A stretch of DNA of 64,000 nucleotides, taken from contig NC_041002.1 of the NCBI RefSeq assembly GCF_004193775.1, positions 9,522,485 to 9,586,484 of the forward strand, in the 5' to 3' direction. The position numbers and the translations under genes were made by a program. The notes below the pieces were generated by a model. It was given only the letters and a program-made list of their open reading frames with translations. It was not told where the DNA came from and did not search any database. Of this stretch, positions 51,958 through 63,575 are shown in pieces. Position 1 is the stretch's first letter. Every line of letters begins with the position of its first letter. Origin of the DNA: Glycine soja (lineage: Eukaryota > Streptophyta > Magnoliopsida > Fabales > Fabaceae).

Positions 51958-54740
51958 ATGACTACACCACCGATCTCCCTTTCTCCTCCTAAGTCAACAC
52001 CTTTACCATCTACGTCAAAGAAAACTAGTAAAGCAACGCGGCTCAGATCATTGGCTACTAGACCCATCAGGATGGAGAGACCGGTGATTCATGTGGATCC
52101 TACCACTGGGAAAGCTGATGGTGCCCATAAAAACGAATTAAGGACGTATTTGGGGATCGCCGCTCAAGACAAAGTGGATGCTATATTTGTTAATTGGAAA
52201 TAAGTTCCTGCAACTCAGAAGGATTTGATTTGGGTGGACATTCAAGTATTTGAATTAAATGTTGAATGTTATTGTAGTTGGTTGTACTAAAAATCTTATA
52301 ATGTTGAATGTTATTGACTAACTATTCAATGTAATTTTTGTATCACAGACTGAGTTTGATATTCCAAAAGCGTCAGACCAAAGGACAAAGAAGAAAATCC
52401 TTAAGATCGTAGGAGAGCGATGGAGGCAGTTTAAGTCAGATTTGACCTCCTAATGGACTCTAGCATAAGGCAAGGATGAGGAGGATGACACTGTCTATTA
52501 GAAGTACAGTATTAGCAAAGAAAAGTGGCAAAATTTTTGTTAGAGTCATCGAGACCCTTCATGGAGGTTAGTTGACTTGCATTGTTTATAAATTTGACAA
52601 TTACACATTATTTTCAAGCCCATTTTGTTGACAAGTTTTTGTCTAATTGTGACAAGATGTTAGAAAGAAGGCTTAGGCCATCCAGAAACTAAACACTGCC
52701 CCTCGCATGTTATCTCGTGGGAGTTATGATTGACTAAAAGAAAAGCTAATGGAGGAAAAACAAAAGAAACGATTGGAGCAAGCAGCCCAATTCGGGAGCA
52801 CAAAAACAACCGTTGATCCTCCATCTCCCATTGGAAGACACGTGAAGTGGAAGATGGCTTGCACCAAAAAATTTGGAAAGATGACATCTGAGGCAGCACG
52901 TGAAATTGCAAATAGGATTGAAAGTTTTTTTTTATTTCAATGGTCAATTTATATAATAACAACAGTAGTCCGTAAACTCACACAGTATTTTATTGACTGG
53001 AAGATTCCCCTGAAGAGTAGTCAGCACAGGGCAACTTTGTCGGCCATGGAAGTCAGGATGTACTTACTGCTACCATTGGAATATCAGAGCACTCTGGTTG
53101 TGCCCGTGTTGCTGGAGCCGGTGTTACGATCAAACAATACTTTGGACCGGCTTTAGCAGGCTCCTGCATATCTGTGTCGATTAACCTCAAAGAGTTGCAT
53201 CGATTAAGAAAAAATATTACAAAGTAGCTAACACAAAAAATCAGAGATGATCACTACAAAAGTGACTACTGTTGTCTTTTAGTCGATCACTACAAAAGTG
53301 ACTCGACAACTAATGTTGTCCTTTAGCCAGATGTAATCCTAGGGACTCGTACTACCTCCTGAGCTTGAGGCTGGTCCTTCTGTTGCTCGTGTCAGCACAA
53401 AGGGAAGCTGCGCCGGTCCCTTGGGGTAGGACCCAGACGTGGGTGAATCAGAGAATTATGGGTTGTATATTGATGACAATCCTCCCCGCCTGGTTTCCCT
53501 TGGAAGAGTTTATGAGGGGTCAGCAACTATCCACAACATCCCTTTGGGAAATGATCAAGTGAAGGTCGGTGTTGAGGAAGTTCAAGATGTTGATGCTCTT
53601 TTCCTTGTACCCATCAAGAGGTTCAGTTAGTGGGGCAAGCCCTTAACACCTTCCTTGCTTGGCTGACACATCTTGTACTGCATTTTTCAGAACATGTATT
53701 TCCTTTTGTTGTGTTTGTTATTATTAAAAAAGAATTTATTACAAATAAAGTGTTGATTGTCATTGACTTATGTTTATTAACTGTGTAGGATAAACAGGGA
53801 GTTGAGGGACTGACATAACTAATTGTTTTAAATTGATGCATAATTTACTTTAACAACAATAGGCATATGAATGAGTTAAGTATGGGATCGGGGAATGCCT
53901 TTGTGTATGGATTCCTTGAGCCACAGTTCATATAGAGATTTGGACAATCGCAATTTGAATATGAGGATTATATCAAGAAATAGATGCAAAATTAACGAAG
54001 AGATGTCTACCTAGGAGCCTACTTGAATGGGTAAGTAAAATTGAACAAGTCAATTTAAATAATGTATGCACAATAATAACTTAATGTTCTCCAATGCAGT
54101 GTACATTGGCAACTGGTCATTATATGTCCTAAGGACGATGTTGTCGCCTGGTTTTGTTCCATGCACAATAAGTCTAAGAACTACTTGAAAGGAATTATTA
54201 ATAGGTCAGTTGTAATTTGTAAGACATTTAATTTATCATTTGTAAGATATTTTAATTGTACAATATGCATGCATGTTTCTCTTACCCAGTGCTTTGAAGG
54301 GATTCAATGATATTCAAGGAAGTAAGTCCAAGGCTACTGCTAAATGCATTCTAGTTAAAGTAAGTCATTTAAACAATGGTTAATGTCTTAAAAATTACAT
54401 TTTATTACCGTGTACACTAATATTCAATTAACTTTGAATATCTTATTGAATTTAGTGTAATAAGCAAAGAGGAAGCATTGAGTGCGGCTATTGTGTGATG
54501 CATTGGATGTCAACGATAATCCTAGGAGATTTCAAGGATAATTGAGAAATGATAATTGTTTTCTTCAAAACTAATTTCATCTTTTATACTTGTTATTATT
54601 TATACTGATTAAGTTATGTTTTATTATATCGTGCAGTATTTTACTGATCCAAGACCATTGGAACCAAAGAGATTAAAGACAATTTGTATTCGGTGTGCAA
54701 GATGTTATCTCAGAGTTAAAAATGAAACACTGGGTGTTTA
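51958..54740 (+). pseudogene. CACTA second gene (TNP1-like) with Ulp1-type protease end
   Basis: The ATG at 51958 starts MTTPPISLSPP, then VIHVDPTTGKADG and LRTYLGIAAQDKVD. A stop at 52201 precedes VPATQKDLIW. Predicted introns are 52240-52349 and 52568-52655; exons between read [15 protein letters not shown] and [13 protein letters not shown]. The third exon has a Glu/Lys-rich segment and, in a shifted frame, VTIKQYFGPA (near 53125). 53430-53630 gives YGLYIDDNPPRLVSLGRVYE. The end is a C48 (Ulp1-like) protease region in small exons, 54100-54204, 54290-54359, 54455-54545 and 54637-54740: His in VHWQLVI and Cys in IECGYCVMHW are kept, but the Asp expected in the WF(D)S position is Cys. Many stops. 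TNP1 proteins bind the subterminal repeats; the role of the protease part is unknown. Confidence 0.78.
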
Positions 54741-54876
54741 AGGAATTTTACAATTTTATAAATAGTTTAATTAGACTTGATTATAGTAGATGATTTTATG
54801 TATTGACAATATTGTTTTCTTTAACTATTTCTTATAATTGATAGTAATTATTCAATAATAATATAAAAATTTGTCA
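54741..54876. other. CACTA remainder before G4, no gene
   Basis: A/T-rich; no CACTA right terminus seen. The element probably continued beyond the G4 insertion. Confidence 0.5.
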
Positions 54877-56163
54877 TGTGAAACTACTTGGATTTGTCGC
54901 AACTTACAAATTTTATAAAAGAGATTGTCTCCACAGGGATTGGAGTTACTCAGTTTCTCTGGAAAAAAGTAAACAGTTCAACAGTTATATACAAAAAATT
55001 CAATCAAAATATCATGGGTTTAACAAAAATAATGAAAATAATGAAAGTAACGAAATAACGAAAATCACAGAAACAACGGAATTAGTGCGTCAGAAATACA
55101 TAAAATTACAAAAATAACTAAAACAAATTTAATTAATTCAAGAAAAAAGTAGGATTGGATTTCATCTTTCATATCCTGAGTATCCAAATAACATTAATGC
55201 ATATGAATCATTTTCTAACATTACTGATGCACACACCCCGAATCGATTCCTCACATTCGAGAATCCTAAGAATATTTACCAAATATTGATTCATCGCATA
55301 TGAAATAAATATCCCAACACTAGAATCATAATCTCGTACTATTTGCAATTAAATGTTATGCTCTATTGCTAGCAACGTAACATAAAAAGTAATTTCATTC
55401 AACTCAAATTCTAAGAGTACTTTCCCGTCAAACTTAAAATCCAATTTCATGAAACTAGTGATCAAATAGAATCAAGCATTTCAAGCAAAATGAAATCACT
55501 AGTAATGAGTAGAAAAGATTCATACACATATATAATATCCAAAGAGATACATACGAGTACGAAGATTACGTCTAATCCATTGGAGAAACTAGCCGATCAT
55601 TGTGTAGAGCACAAGATCAATAGAAGAAATGGTGAAGGATGCAATCCACAACCACTTCTCTACAGCTTCAGCTCCACTTTTCTCTCTTCTCTCTCCAAGC
55701 TTCGTGGGTTCTTCCTTCAAGTTTTGCACCCATTCTCTTCTCTTCCTCTGGTTTGCATGGCTTTTATAGAAATTAAGCCAAGAGGTGCTAGACCAACTCT
55801 CCCAAGAGAGTTGATTGCTTAAGTATGAAAACACTCACTCGCCCAGGCAAATTGTTTGCTTATGTTTGAAGAAACTTCACTAGTCCAGACGAGTTGGTTG
55901 CTAGCCTGGGCGAATGATACTCCGAAATATTGTAAAAATGACCCTTTTTCCCTTCATCTTGGGCTTGGTTTCTATATCTAACAAACTACCATCAAAACAT
56001 AAGGAATGCATGGATGAATCTTCCATATTTAAACAAAAACATTAATAAATGTACAATATATAAAACAACTAGAATTAAGGGAAGTTTATAAGAAAACTAT
56101 TACAATCAAAAGATAAGTGCAAACATTTTAATCCCAAAAATAACTAAAATATGACACTTATCA
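54877..56163 (-). repeat. G4 3' LTR
   Basis: TGTGAAACTACTTGG to GACACTTATCA, about 1287 bp; collinear with 60073-60610 from 'ttataaaagagattg' (54912 / 60121) onward. The first 35 or so bases differ more. A possible TSD TGTCA precedes it but cannot be checked. Confidence 0.82.
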
Positions 56164-57914
56164 ACTCCACCAAACCTAGAATTTTTCTTGTCCTCAAGCA
56201 AAGTATAGAAATAAAACTACAAATAACAATTGTATAAGTATAATATAAAAAAGCTTCAATATTTCTACACCGAAAACTATGAACATGTTTTGTAAGGAAT
56301 CAACCTCCAAACTGATCAGAACAACATTTTTCAAAATGCAACAATGAGAAATGAAAGCACAAAGATGAAATTCACAGAAACAAATGAGATGTAGATCAAT
56401 TTGCATTTTGTTTCTAAAGAACATCAAAGAAAACACCTGATTCACTTAGACAGAGGAAAACCTCTCAAAGCTGTATAATTCTCACCCATGTAAATGTTTC
56501 ATTTCAATTCCAATCACTGATATGTCATAAATCAATTTTGCAAATCATTTCCCATAAAATCAAAGATAAAGTACATAATCATTATGGATCATTAGGGCTT
56601 TTAGGGTTGGACCTGGCTTTGAAAAAAATCTTGGTTTTTCTAGGTATTCAAAAATACCTTGAGAATAGGAAAGCAACATTAAAACAAGCTAGCAATTCAA
56701 ATGAATCATCACTTTCTATCGCTTCCCTTTACAACAACTCTGTACAGCTCATAACATAATGTACATAATTCAAACACTTATTTATTAAAAAAGAACATGT
56801 TTCCTTTTTTTTCTTTTCTATACAATAATTAAATACTTAATTTACCGCAATACCCTCATTTAAAAACAAAGTATCTACATCACATTAGCCACCAAATGAT
56901 TGAAATCCCCAACAAAACACCTTTGTTCTCCTATCCTAAGGTAAGGTAGGAAACTTTTATCCTAGGTTAGTGTTCCAACAAAATATGAAGTGTTTGGCTT
57001 AAAGGGCTTGCAAATGGTAAAACAATTTACATTGGGATAGCTTTTTGGCTAGTGGCTTAAAATGTATGGAAAGAAAGAATGCCTAAATCATATCCATGAA
57101 TCATATGTTATGACAATTAGAAATTCATGCAAAAACAACAGTAGAACATATCAATGGGGACACTCAATCTAAAATTTGTGGTTGCACACAGTCACTAAAG
57201 CTTAAGGCATGTTTCCATGTTCAAATCAAATCAGTGTTTTGAAAGTTGTTCTTTTATCAAGTCCATGCAAAAACATATGAATTCATTTGGTATTTGAGAA
57301 AGTCATTCATTGTTTTCATTCTCAATGGTTCCAAAAATCATTTTGTTGTGTTCTGATCCAATCAAAAGTAAGTTAAAAAAACACTAGTTGCTAATTCTTT
57401 CCAAAGCATATTATGTCCAAGATTTTCTTTTTTGTTTAAGTCCTAAAAGAGTTATATATAATCTATAACTATACTAACGGAACAAAATATACCAAAGCAC
57501 GCATAAATCAGTCAAAAACACAAACTCACATAAGTTTCCAAACAAAAATCCAAAAATAGTAAATAAGGGGATAAAGTACTAAATTTTAATACATAACTGT
57601 AAACGAACATAAAGACAAGTCATGAATTTTTGAAGATAATGGTTGAGGAGCTCAGTCTCCTCCAATGAAATAATCAACAGGATTTGTCATGTCTTCATCC
57701 TCCTCTGCTCTTCTTCCTCCTGAAAAAATAGTCATGTCCCCAAGCCATGCAATGATAACTAACAAAATAGATTATACATTCAAAAACATAATTCGCGAAT
57801 AAAGACTCAAAAGTAAATTTCAGAAATATAAGACATAAGATTAAAGTAACACAAATTAAGACAAAGTTTAGAAACATTGGGTTTCCTCGTAGGAGTGCTT
57901 CCATAACGTCTTTT
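56164..57914. other. G4 3' region with post-pol motif, no gene
   Basis: Starts next to the LTR with a purine-rich minus-strand tract 'aggtttggtggagt' (likely polypurine tract, 56164-56180). Near 57870-57905 the minus strand reads 'gcactcctacgaggaaaccc', a decayed form of the post-pol motif also seen in G1 near 2882. Nothing coding in between. Confidence 0.6.
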
Positions 57915-59714
57915 ATGTTAGACGTCCTTGTTATGGCTTAGGCTTCCTGCAATTGGACAATAGTGGTGAGCCAATGGCTTCTACTATTTCATAATCCATA
58001 ATTCTTCTCTTCTTTGTAAGCAAATCCTTCATGAATTTAGCATATGTTGGCATCTACTCTAACACCTCAAAAAAAGGAATGTTAATCTGTAGTCATTTGA
58101 AAATGTATAAGAAATTCTTCTACTACCTTTCCTTATCTTTCTTTGATAGAGCATATGGATAAGGAAGATGCTCAATTGGTGGATGGTTTACTACAGCCTT
58201 ACCTTTGTTAGTGGCTTGTTTCTTTAATTTCTGCTTCTCTTTTTCACTTACCACTTTCTCTTCCATTTTTTCAGTAGTTACCACTTCATCATTTTCTCTT
58301 TTTCTTTTTCAGCTCCTTCTTTATTCTTTTTCTCACCATTATCCTTCAAACCAACCACAGTCCCCCACCTTGTTGTAATTGAATTACATTGTTTCTTTGG
58401 GTTAACTTGTGTGTTTGTTGAGAAAAATCCACTTCCATGCTTAGAAAGTTGTATTGCAAGTTGTCCAACCTAAACTTCAAGATTTTTAATGGAAGCCTCA
58501 ATGGTCTTCTAGTTTATGATGGACATCTGCATAAACTAAGTTAAAGTATCTTCCATCTTTGACATTCTATCCGGCTGAGCTTGTTGTTGTTGTGGCCCAT
58601 ATTTGAAAGACTTGCGTAAGAGTTGTTAGAAGAACTTGCAAAAGAAGTGTTAGTGGGACCAGAATATGCATTATTATTTTGTGGCCTCCAACCATAAGGC
58701 TTATTTGAACCTGACCCACCTCTGTAGCCTTGGTAGTTTCCTTGGAAGCTCTGTTGAGGTCTGCCTTGGTTCTATAAATAATGGGCTTACTCTTCTTGTT
58801 GGCAATCACTAGGTGCTGAATAGTGGCCATTTTGATGGTCACCACCACAAAAGTCACATCTCAGAACTTGTTAAACTTGATGAGCTTGGTCTGTTTTCTA
58901 TGATCCAACATTTTGAAATTGTTGAGGAGGTTGGCCTATATGTTTAGCTAAGGCCTTTATTTCTTGAGTCAAGAATTTGTTTTGAGTCAGAAATGCATTT
59001 TGAGTATCCAACTCCATTATACCCTTTCTTTGAATAGGACGCCTATCATGGTGACTCTGACAATAATTGGTTGAAATGGAGTCAATGATTACAATTGCTT
59101 CCTCAGGGCTCTTAGACATCATAGTACCTCCAACTGAGGCATCGAGAATCATTTTTGTTTAGGGTCTCAAACCATTGTAGAAGATATAGTTATGTAGCAT
59201 CATCAAAACTATGGTTTGGGCACCTTCGCAACAAAGTCTTGAATCTCTCCCATGTTTCATAGAGAGGTTCGTCAAACCTTTGGGAAAAAGTAGCAATGGC
59301 GAATTTTTTACTGATCAATCTAGATGTAGGAAAGAACCTTGCAATGAATTTTTCCTCCACTTCTTCCCAAGTGTTGAGACTTTTGTTTGGATGTGATTAG
59401 AGCCATGTCTTTGCCTTACCTGTTAATGAGAATGGGAAAGCTCTGAGGTAGATAGCTTTAGCATCTTTGTCAGAAGCTCCCATGGTACCACATAGTTCCA
59501 TGAAGGTAAACAATTGTGTGTATGGATCTTCATCATCCATTCCAGCAAAAGGATGTGTACTAATCAGACTAAGCAATGTTGGTTTTAACTCCACAACCTT
59601 ATTACTGAAAGGATGAATGACTATGTTATTGTAATACTTTGGTTCTTGTTGGTAAGCATATTCATCAAGAGTCCTTCTTGGTGGTTTATTTCCACCTCCT
59701 TCTCGATCAACCAT
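57915..59714 (-). pseudogene. gag: G4 gag and start of protease
   Basis: From 59714: MVDREGGGNKPPRRTLDEYA, the Athila-like gag core (HPFAGMDDEDPYTQLFTFME, LRAFPFSLTGKAKTWL), a stop near 59394 and continuation in frame (TWEEVEEKFIARFFP, FKTLLRRCPNH). ILDASVGGTMMSKSPEEAI (59152-58898) follows in the same order as in G3. A zinc-knuckle-like CDFCGGDHQNGHY (near 58850, last Cys changed) lies in another frame than the 58857-58567 open stretch. The remains close with MPTYAKFMKDLLTKKRRI (near 58030), equivalent to the G3 segment before its protease. Several stops and frameshifts. Confidence 0.82.
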
Positions 59715-60048
59715 GTTATCAATTACAAATGGCTTTTTAGTTGAAGGATAATCAGTAGAAGAACATTCACATGATGGCTTATTTGTTGTTTGTTTCTTTT
59801 TCTTCTTGTTCTTCCTTTTAGTCTTGGTAATTTCCAGATCAAATAGCGATTTATCTTCAGGAAATTTACCTCATATAAAGGAAAAAGAACAAACTACAAT
59901 AAACCGTAAGAACCAAGGTTAGCGAAAATAAAATATAACAGGAGAGAATTTATACAAAATCAAAATAAAAGAAATAAATACAAAATTAAGGAAAATAGTC
60001 TATCTAACTGAAAATTTAAATCCGAAAGAACTGTGTGGGTGACTCAAG

Positions 60049-60066
60049 TCCCCGACAAAGACGCCG
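60049..60066 (-). other. G4 primer-binding site (tRNA-Asp-like, decayed)
   Basis: The plus strand reads TCCCCGACAAAGACGCCG, four mismatches to the 18-base site that is perfect in G3. Confidence 0.75.
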
Positions 60067-60072
60067 GAAACT

Positions 60073-60610
60073 TGTTAGACTATTGGCAAACATACCAATG
60101 TTGTCCTAGATTACAAATATTATAAAAGAGATTGCCTCCCCAAGGACCTGAGTTACTCAATTTCTCCCAATAAAAGTAAACAATTCAATAGTTCAATACA
60201 ACAAATTCAATCGAAATATCATGGGTTTAACAAAAGTAATGAAAATAATGAAAGTAACAGAATAGCAGAAATCACAAAAACAACAAAATTAGTGCTTCGG
60301 AAATATGTAAAATTACGGAAACAATTAAAATAGATTTAATTAATTCAAGAAAAATGTAGGATTGGATTTCATCGTTCATACCCTCAGTATCCAAATAACA
60401 TTAATACATATGAATAATTTTCTAACATTACTGATGCACACATTAAATCACCCCAAATTGATCCCTCGCATTCGAGAATTTTAAGAATATTTACCGAATA
60501 TTGATTTTTTGCATATCAAATAAATATCCCAGCATTACAATCATAATCTCATGCTATTTGCAATCAAAATGTTATGCTTTATTCCTAGCAACGTTACATA
60601 AAGAGTAAAT
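60073..60610 (-). repeat. G4 5' LTR, partial
   Basis: Starts TGTTAGACTATTGG and matches 54877 onward; interrupted by C3 at 60611 inside text equivalent to about 55390. Confidence 0.85.
60606..60610. repeat. Probable target-site duplication of C3 (left)
   Basis: TAAAT directly precedes the C3 LTR. The right copy lies beyond the window, so this is expected, not shown. Confidence 0.45.
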
Positions 60611-61170
60611 TGTTGGATCAAGTGGCCTTGGAATAATTAAGAGGGGGGAGGGGGTTGAATCAATTATGAACGTGTCTTGACTAATCATAAATTTATCGTT
60701 CTTAATGTTACTAGACTCAATTAGGCTTTACTACTAAGTTATGAGAAAGTAAAGAACAGAAACAATAACTTAGACAAAAAGTAAAGCGGAAATGAAAAGT
60801 TCACAGCGAAAATTAAAGAGTGTAGGGAAGAAGAAGACAAACACAAGATTTATACTGGTTCGGCAACAACCCGTGCCTACATCCAGTCCCCAAGCAACCA
60901 CCGGCTCTTGAGATTTCTAATAACCTTGTAAACTCCTTTACAAGCAAAGATCCACAAGGGATGTACCCTCCCTTGTTCTCTTTGAACAACCAAGTAGATG
61001 TACGCTCCACTTGAACTGATCCATAAGAGATGTAACCTCTCTTGTTCTCAGTATTACAACCCAAGTAGATGTACGCTCTAGTTATACCACAAAGGATGTA
61101 CGCTCCAATGTGTTAAGACAAAGAATTCTTAGGCGGTTAGTCCCTTGAATCTTTGTAAGGGGAAACAAAA
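60611..61170 (-). repeat. C3 3' LTR, truncated
   Basis: TGTTGGATCAAG to GGGGAAACAAAAG, equivalent to 29725-30262 of C2. It ends inside a CAAAAG that is shared with the ORF sequence beyond (61166-61171). It contains a hairpin array at 60954-61113. Confidence 0.88.
60954..61113. repeat. Hairpin array, C3 LTR
   Basis: Same arrangement as in C1 and C2 with some decay: loops ATGTACCCT, ATGTACGCT and ATGTAACCT. In the other C3 LTR (from 63914) the second unit has arms CAAGTGG/CCACTTG, where C2 has CTAGTGG/CCACTAG. Confidence 0.8.
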
Positions 61171-61171
61171 G

Positions 61172-61700
61172 CCAATGAACAGGCAATTAGTCTTCCGGTC
61201 ATATCCGCTAGGTTGGTGCAAACCAACCGACAGGCATCATGCACAGAAAAATCAAACTTCCAATCATCATCCAGTGCACCTTCAAATGGTACACCGTCAC
61301 TAGACAATTGGGTCAAATCATAGAAGAGGGATTGGTCAATGACCATCTTTATCCCATAGACCTCAGAAATCAAGGTACTTTCTTGAATTTCAAGGTTAGA
61401 ATAAAAGACTTTTACCAATTCAGAATACACAGGCAGTTTTAAAGACATAAAGGGAATGAGATTTGAGTTATGAAATGCTTGAATGCATTCGAAACTCTCA
61501 TCAGAAAAGAAATCCATATCTATGAACTTAGCGTCAATGATAGAACGAGAGGAGAAGAGGTTTATGTACCGTGTATGTTGTTCTTCCGATGAGAATAATG
61601 AGGATGAGGAAATGGAGGAAGGAATTGGAGTATCTTAAGCCTCGAAGTGTTGTTGGCTTCTACTCGAAGAACCTTTGTGCTTCTTTGATGGTTCCTCCAT
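61172..61700 (-). pseudogene. Extra ORF of C3, 5' half
   Basis: The ATG at 61700 gives MEEPSKKHKGSSSRSQQH; after one stop (near 61636) the frame runs open to the deletion point. It matches the C2 ORF closely: FFSDESFECIQAFHNSNLIP, ELVKVFYSNLEIQESTLISE, YGIKMVIDQSLFYDLTQLSS, DACRLVCTNLADMTGRL. The CAG (Gln) codon in ECIQAF is the TAG stop seen in C2 at 27567, so that C2 stop is a later C-to-T change. The 3' half, including the coiled coil, is lost to the deletion. Confidence 0.75.
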
Positions 61701-61880
61701 TTGAGAGACTTATTTGAAATTTCAATCGGTTTAAATGAAAGAGAATGAAAAAAGATGAATTTTGGGCTTTGTGAGACGTGATTTGGATAAGAAATGAGTA
61801 AGTTATGGCATAAAGAAATTTAGGAATAAGGGTTTCGCGAGAGAGACGAAGTTGCAGTTTCGTGTATTCTGAAATTTGAA

Positions 61881-61886
61881 TTTATA
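61881..61886 (-). promoter_or_regulatory. TATA box of possible internal promoter, C3
   Basis: TATAAA on the minus strand, about 180 bases before the extra-ORF ATG, matching the C2 position; ACGCGTCCCTG stands between it and the palindromes in both. Confidence 0.6.
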
Positions 61887-61903
61887 AGCACCAGGGACGC
61901 GTT

Positions 61904-61985
61904 GTAGTTTATTACATCTTTTTGGTAATCGATTACACTTAGCCTGCCTCACTGTAATCGATTACATATTGTAGTAATCGATTAC
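61904..61985. promoter_or_regulatory. Palindrome cluster upstream of the extra ORF, C3
   Basis: GTAATCGATTAC at 61925, 61954 and 61974, plus a decayed copy at 61904; spacings of 21 and 20 within pairs, as in C2. Confidence 0.82.
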
Positions 61986-62429
61986 CAGAGAGTATTTCAG
62001 CAGAACTAAGTGCTGAAAGAATTCTTAGGGTGAAAGGATTTGAAAAAGGGTCAAAATACTTTATATTTAAAAAGTCTTATATAAAATAAATGTATAAATC
62101 ATAATAAATTTTTGAAAAAATTTATGAATGACTTTTTAAGCATGTAATTCACATATCATACAAAAAATCATGCAATAATCATAGACATCATTAAATAAAA
62201 AAAAAACTTCATGCTTTTAAAAAAAACTCAATCAAACATATAAGCAAATATTCACAATAGAAAACAATCAAGACAAACAAATAAAATTTTTTTAGTCATC
62301 ATATATCAAGTTAATTTAGAAGAAAATTTTCAACCTACTTAATTTAAAAGAAAATGGTTTTGATGTTACCTTTTTCATGATGTAAGTGCTTAGATCTTCA
62401 AACATGGAAGTCAGACGTTTGCTTTTTGC
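61986..62429. other. C3 spacer between gag and extra ORF
   Basis: A/T-rich, no gene; equivalent to 28073-28590 of C2. Confidence 0.6.
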
Positions 62430-63525
62430 TTAATCTTCTTGAGAGATGTTCTCATCACTCTCATAGTCTTTGGATAGAAGGTTGATTTCCTTCTCCGAAC
62501 CATCAGATGAGTCATTGTCATCCCAAGCAATATATGCCTTCTTGGATCTTCTTTCTTCATGGTTTTTCTTCTCATTCTTCTCTGGCCATGATTCATTTGT
62601 GGGGCAGTGTGCCTTTATGTGACCGGGTCGATTACACTTATAGCATTTAAGTGTTAGGGAACCTTCTTGAGATCTCTTGCCATTGTCGAAGTTATGGGGT
62701 CTCTCCATTCTTCTATTTTTAACAAATTTATGAAACTTCTTCACAGAGAGTGAAAAGTCCTCTTCATCATCAGATTCTTCTTTTTCTTCTTCTTCTTGCA
62801 TTGAGGAGGAGGCTTTAAGTGCTATGCTTCTTTTCCTTTTGTCGGTCTCTTCATTTTTGATTGAGACGTTGAAGTTCCATTTCATGTTCCTGCAGTTTGC
62901 CAAAAAGAGTGGCAAGAGACATATAAGAAAGATCTTTACTTTTAGAAATGACAGTTACCTTGGGCTACCATTCCCTACTTAAGCATCTCAAAACTTTATT
63001 AATTAAATCTTCATTAGGAAAGGTTTTTCCTAAGGAGGCAAGGTGATTTACTATGTGTGTGAATCTTTTTTGCATGCTTTGGATGTTCTCATTAGTGTTC
63101 ATCCTAAATAATTCATATTCATGTGTAAGGGTATTGACTCTAGATCTTTTCACATCAGTGGTGCCTTCATGTGTAAGTTGGAGAGTACCCCACATCTCCT
63201 TTGCATTTGAACAATTAGACACTCTAAAATATTCATCTATTCCTAGGGCAAAAGTAATAATGTTTTTGGCTTTAAGATTATATTGGATTCTTCTTCTATC
63301 CTCTTCAGTCCATTTATCTCTAGGTTTTTCTGTTGTTGTGCTTGTGCTTGCATCTACTATGGTGGGTACATAAGGTCCTATTTCTATTGCTTCCCAAATG
63401 TTTAAATCTATGGCTTCAATAAAGATTTGCATTCGGGTTTTCCAATAGTGGTAACCCTCAACATTAAAGATAGGTGGCCTATGGATGGAGTTTCCCTTGG
63501 GAAATAGAGAATTTGAGGAGGCCAT
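62430..63525 (-). pseudogene. gag: C3 gag
   Basis: The ATG at 63525 gives MASSNSLFPKGNSIHRPP, YHYWKTRMQIFIEAIDLNIW and the UBN2-like region (NAKEMWGTLQLTHEGT, LINKVLRCLSREW), open to about 62965. A stop and a frameshift near 62930 follow. The second part, 62915-62430, holds the Ser/Glu-rich spacer, an intact zinc knuckle (CYKCNRPGHIKAHC) and the acidic tail ending DENISQED. Closely related to C2 gag. No pol follows. Confidence 0.9.
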
Positions 63526-63561
63526 GAATCTTGAAGTTGTGAAACTTTTCTCAAGAAACCT

Positions 63562-63573
63562 GCTCTAATACCA
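63562..63573 (-). other. C3 primer-binding site
   Basis: TGGTATTAGAGC on the minus strand; same one-base difference from the initiator-Met site as in C2. Confidence 0.85.
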
Positions 63574-63575
63574 CT

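Larger units (their letters stand above)
10134..54876 (+). mobile_element. CACTA (En/Spm) transposon, composite, interrupted by G2
   Basis: The CACTA element is visible as a left end (10134-12307), the first part of a TNP2 transposase gene (12308-14931) and, after the 36.6-kb insertion of G2, the last part of TNP2 (51555-51859) and a second gene of TNP1 type with an Ulp1-like end (51958-54740). The left terminus is probably at 10134 (ACTACTAGAAAAA, with T in place of the expected leading C), followed by subterminal repeats. The right terminus is not visible, because gypsy element G4 begins at 54877. All coding parts are broken. Confidence 0.8.
54877..60610 (-). mobile_element. G4: pol-less Athila-like gypsy element, cut by C3
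   Basis: A minus-strand element with a complete 3' LTR (54877-56163), a gag-protease remnant (57915-59714), a primer-binding site (60049-60066) and the first 538 bases of a 5' LTR (60073-60610), where C3 begins. Reverse transcriptase, RNase H and integrase are absent: the end of the protease region is joined directly to the post-pol motif (57870-57905). The remainder of the 5' LTR must lie beyond the window. It probably sits in the CACTA element. Confidence 0.85.

Noticed and set aside
55490..55822. 110-codon open frame in the G4 LTR
   Set aside because: Lies within the LTR and is not supported by any family resemblance.
57695..57904. Hydrophobic minus-strand frame in G4, considered as an env-like membrane protein
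   Set aside because: It overlaps the non-coding post-pol motif and is A/T-rich by composition; no signal peptide or conserved env feature.
58567..58857. 96-codon open frame in G4
   Set aside because: Shadow frame; the gag zinc-knuckle region is read in another frame of the same strand.
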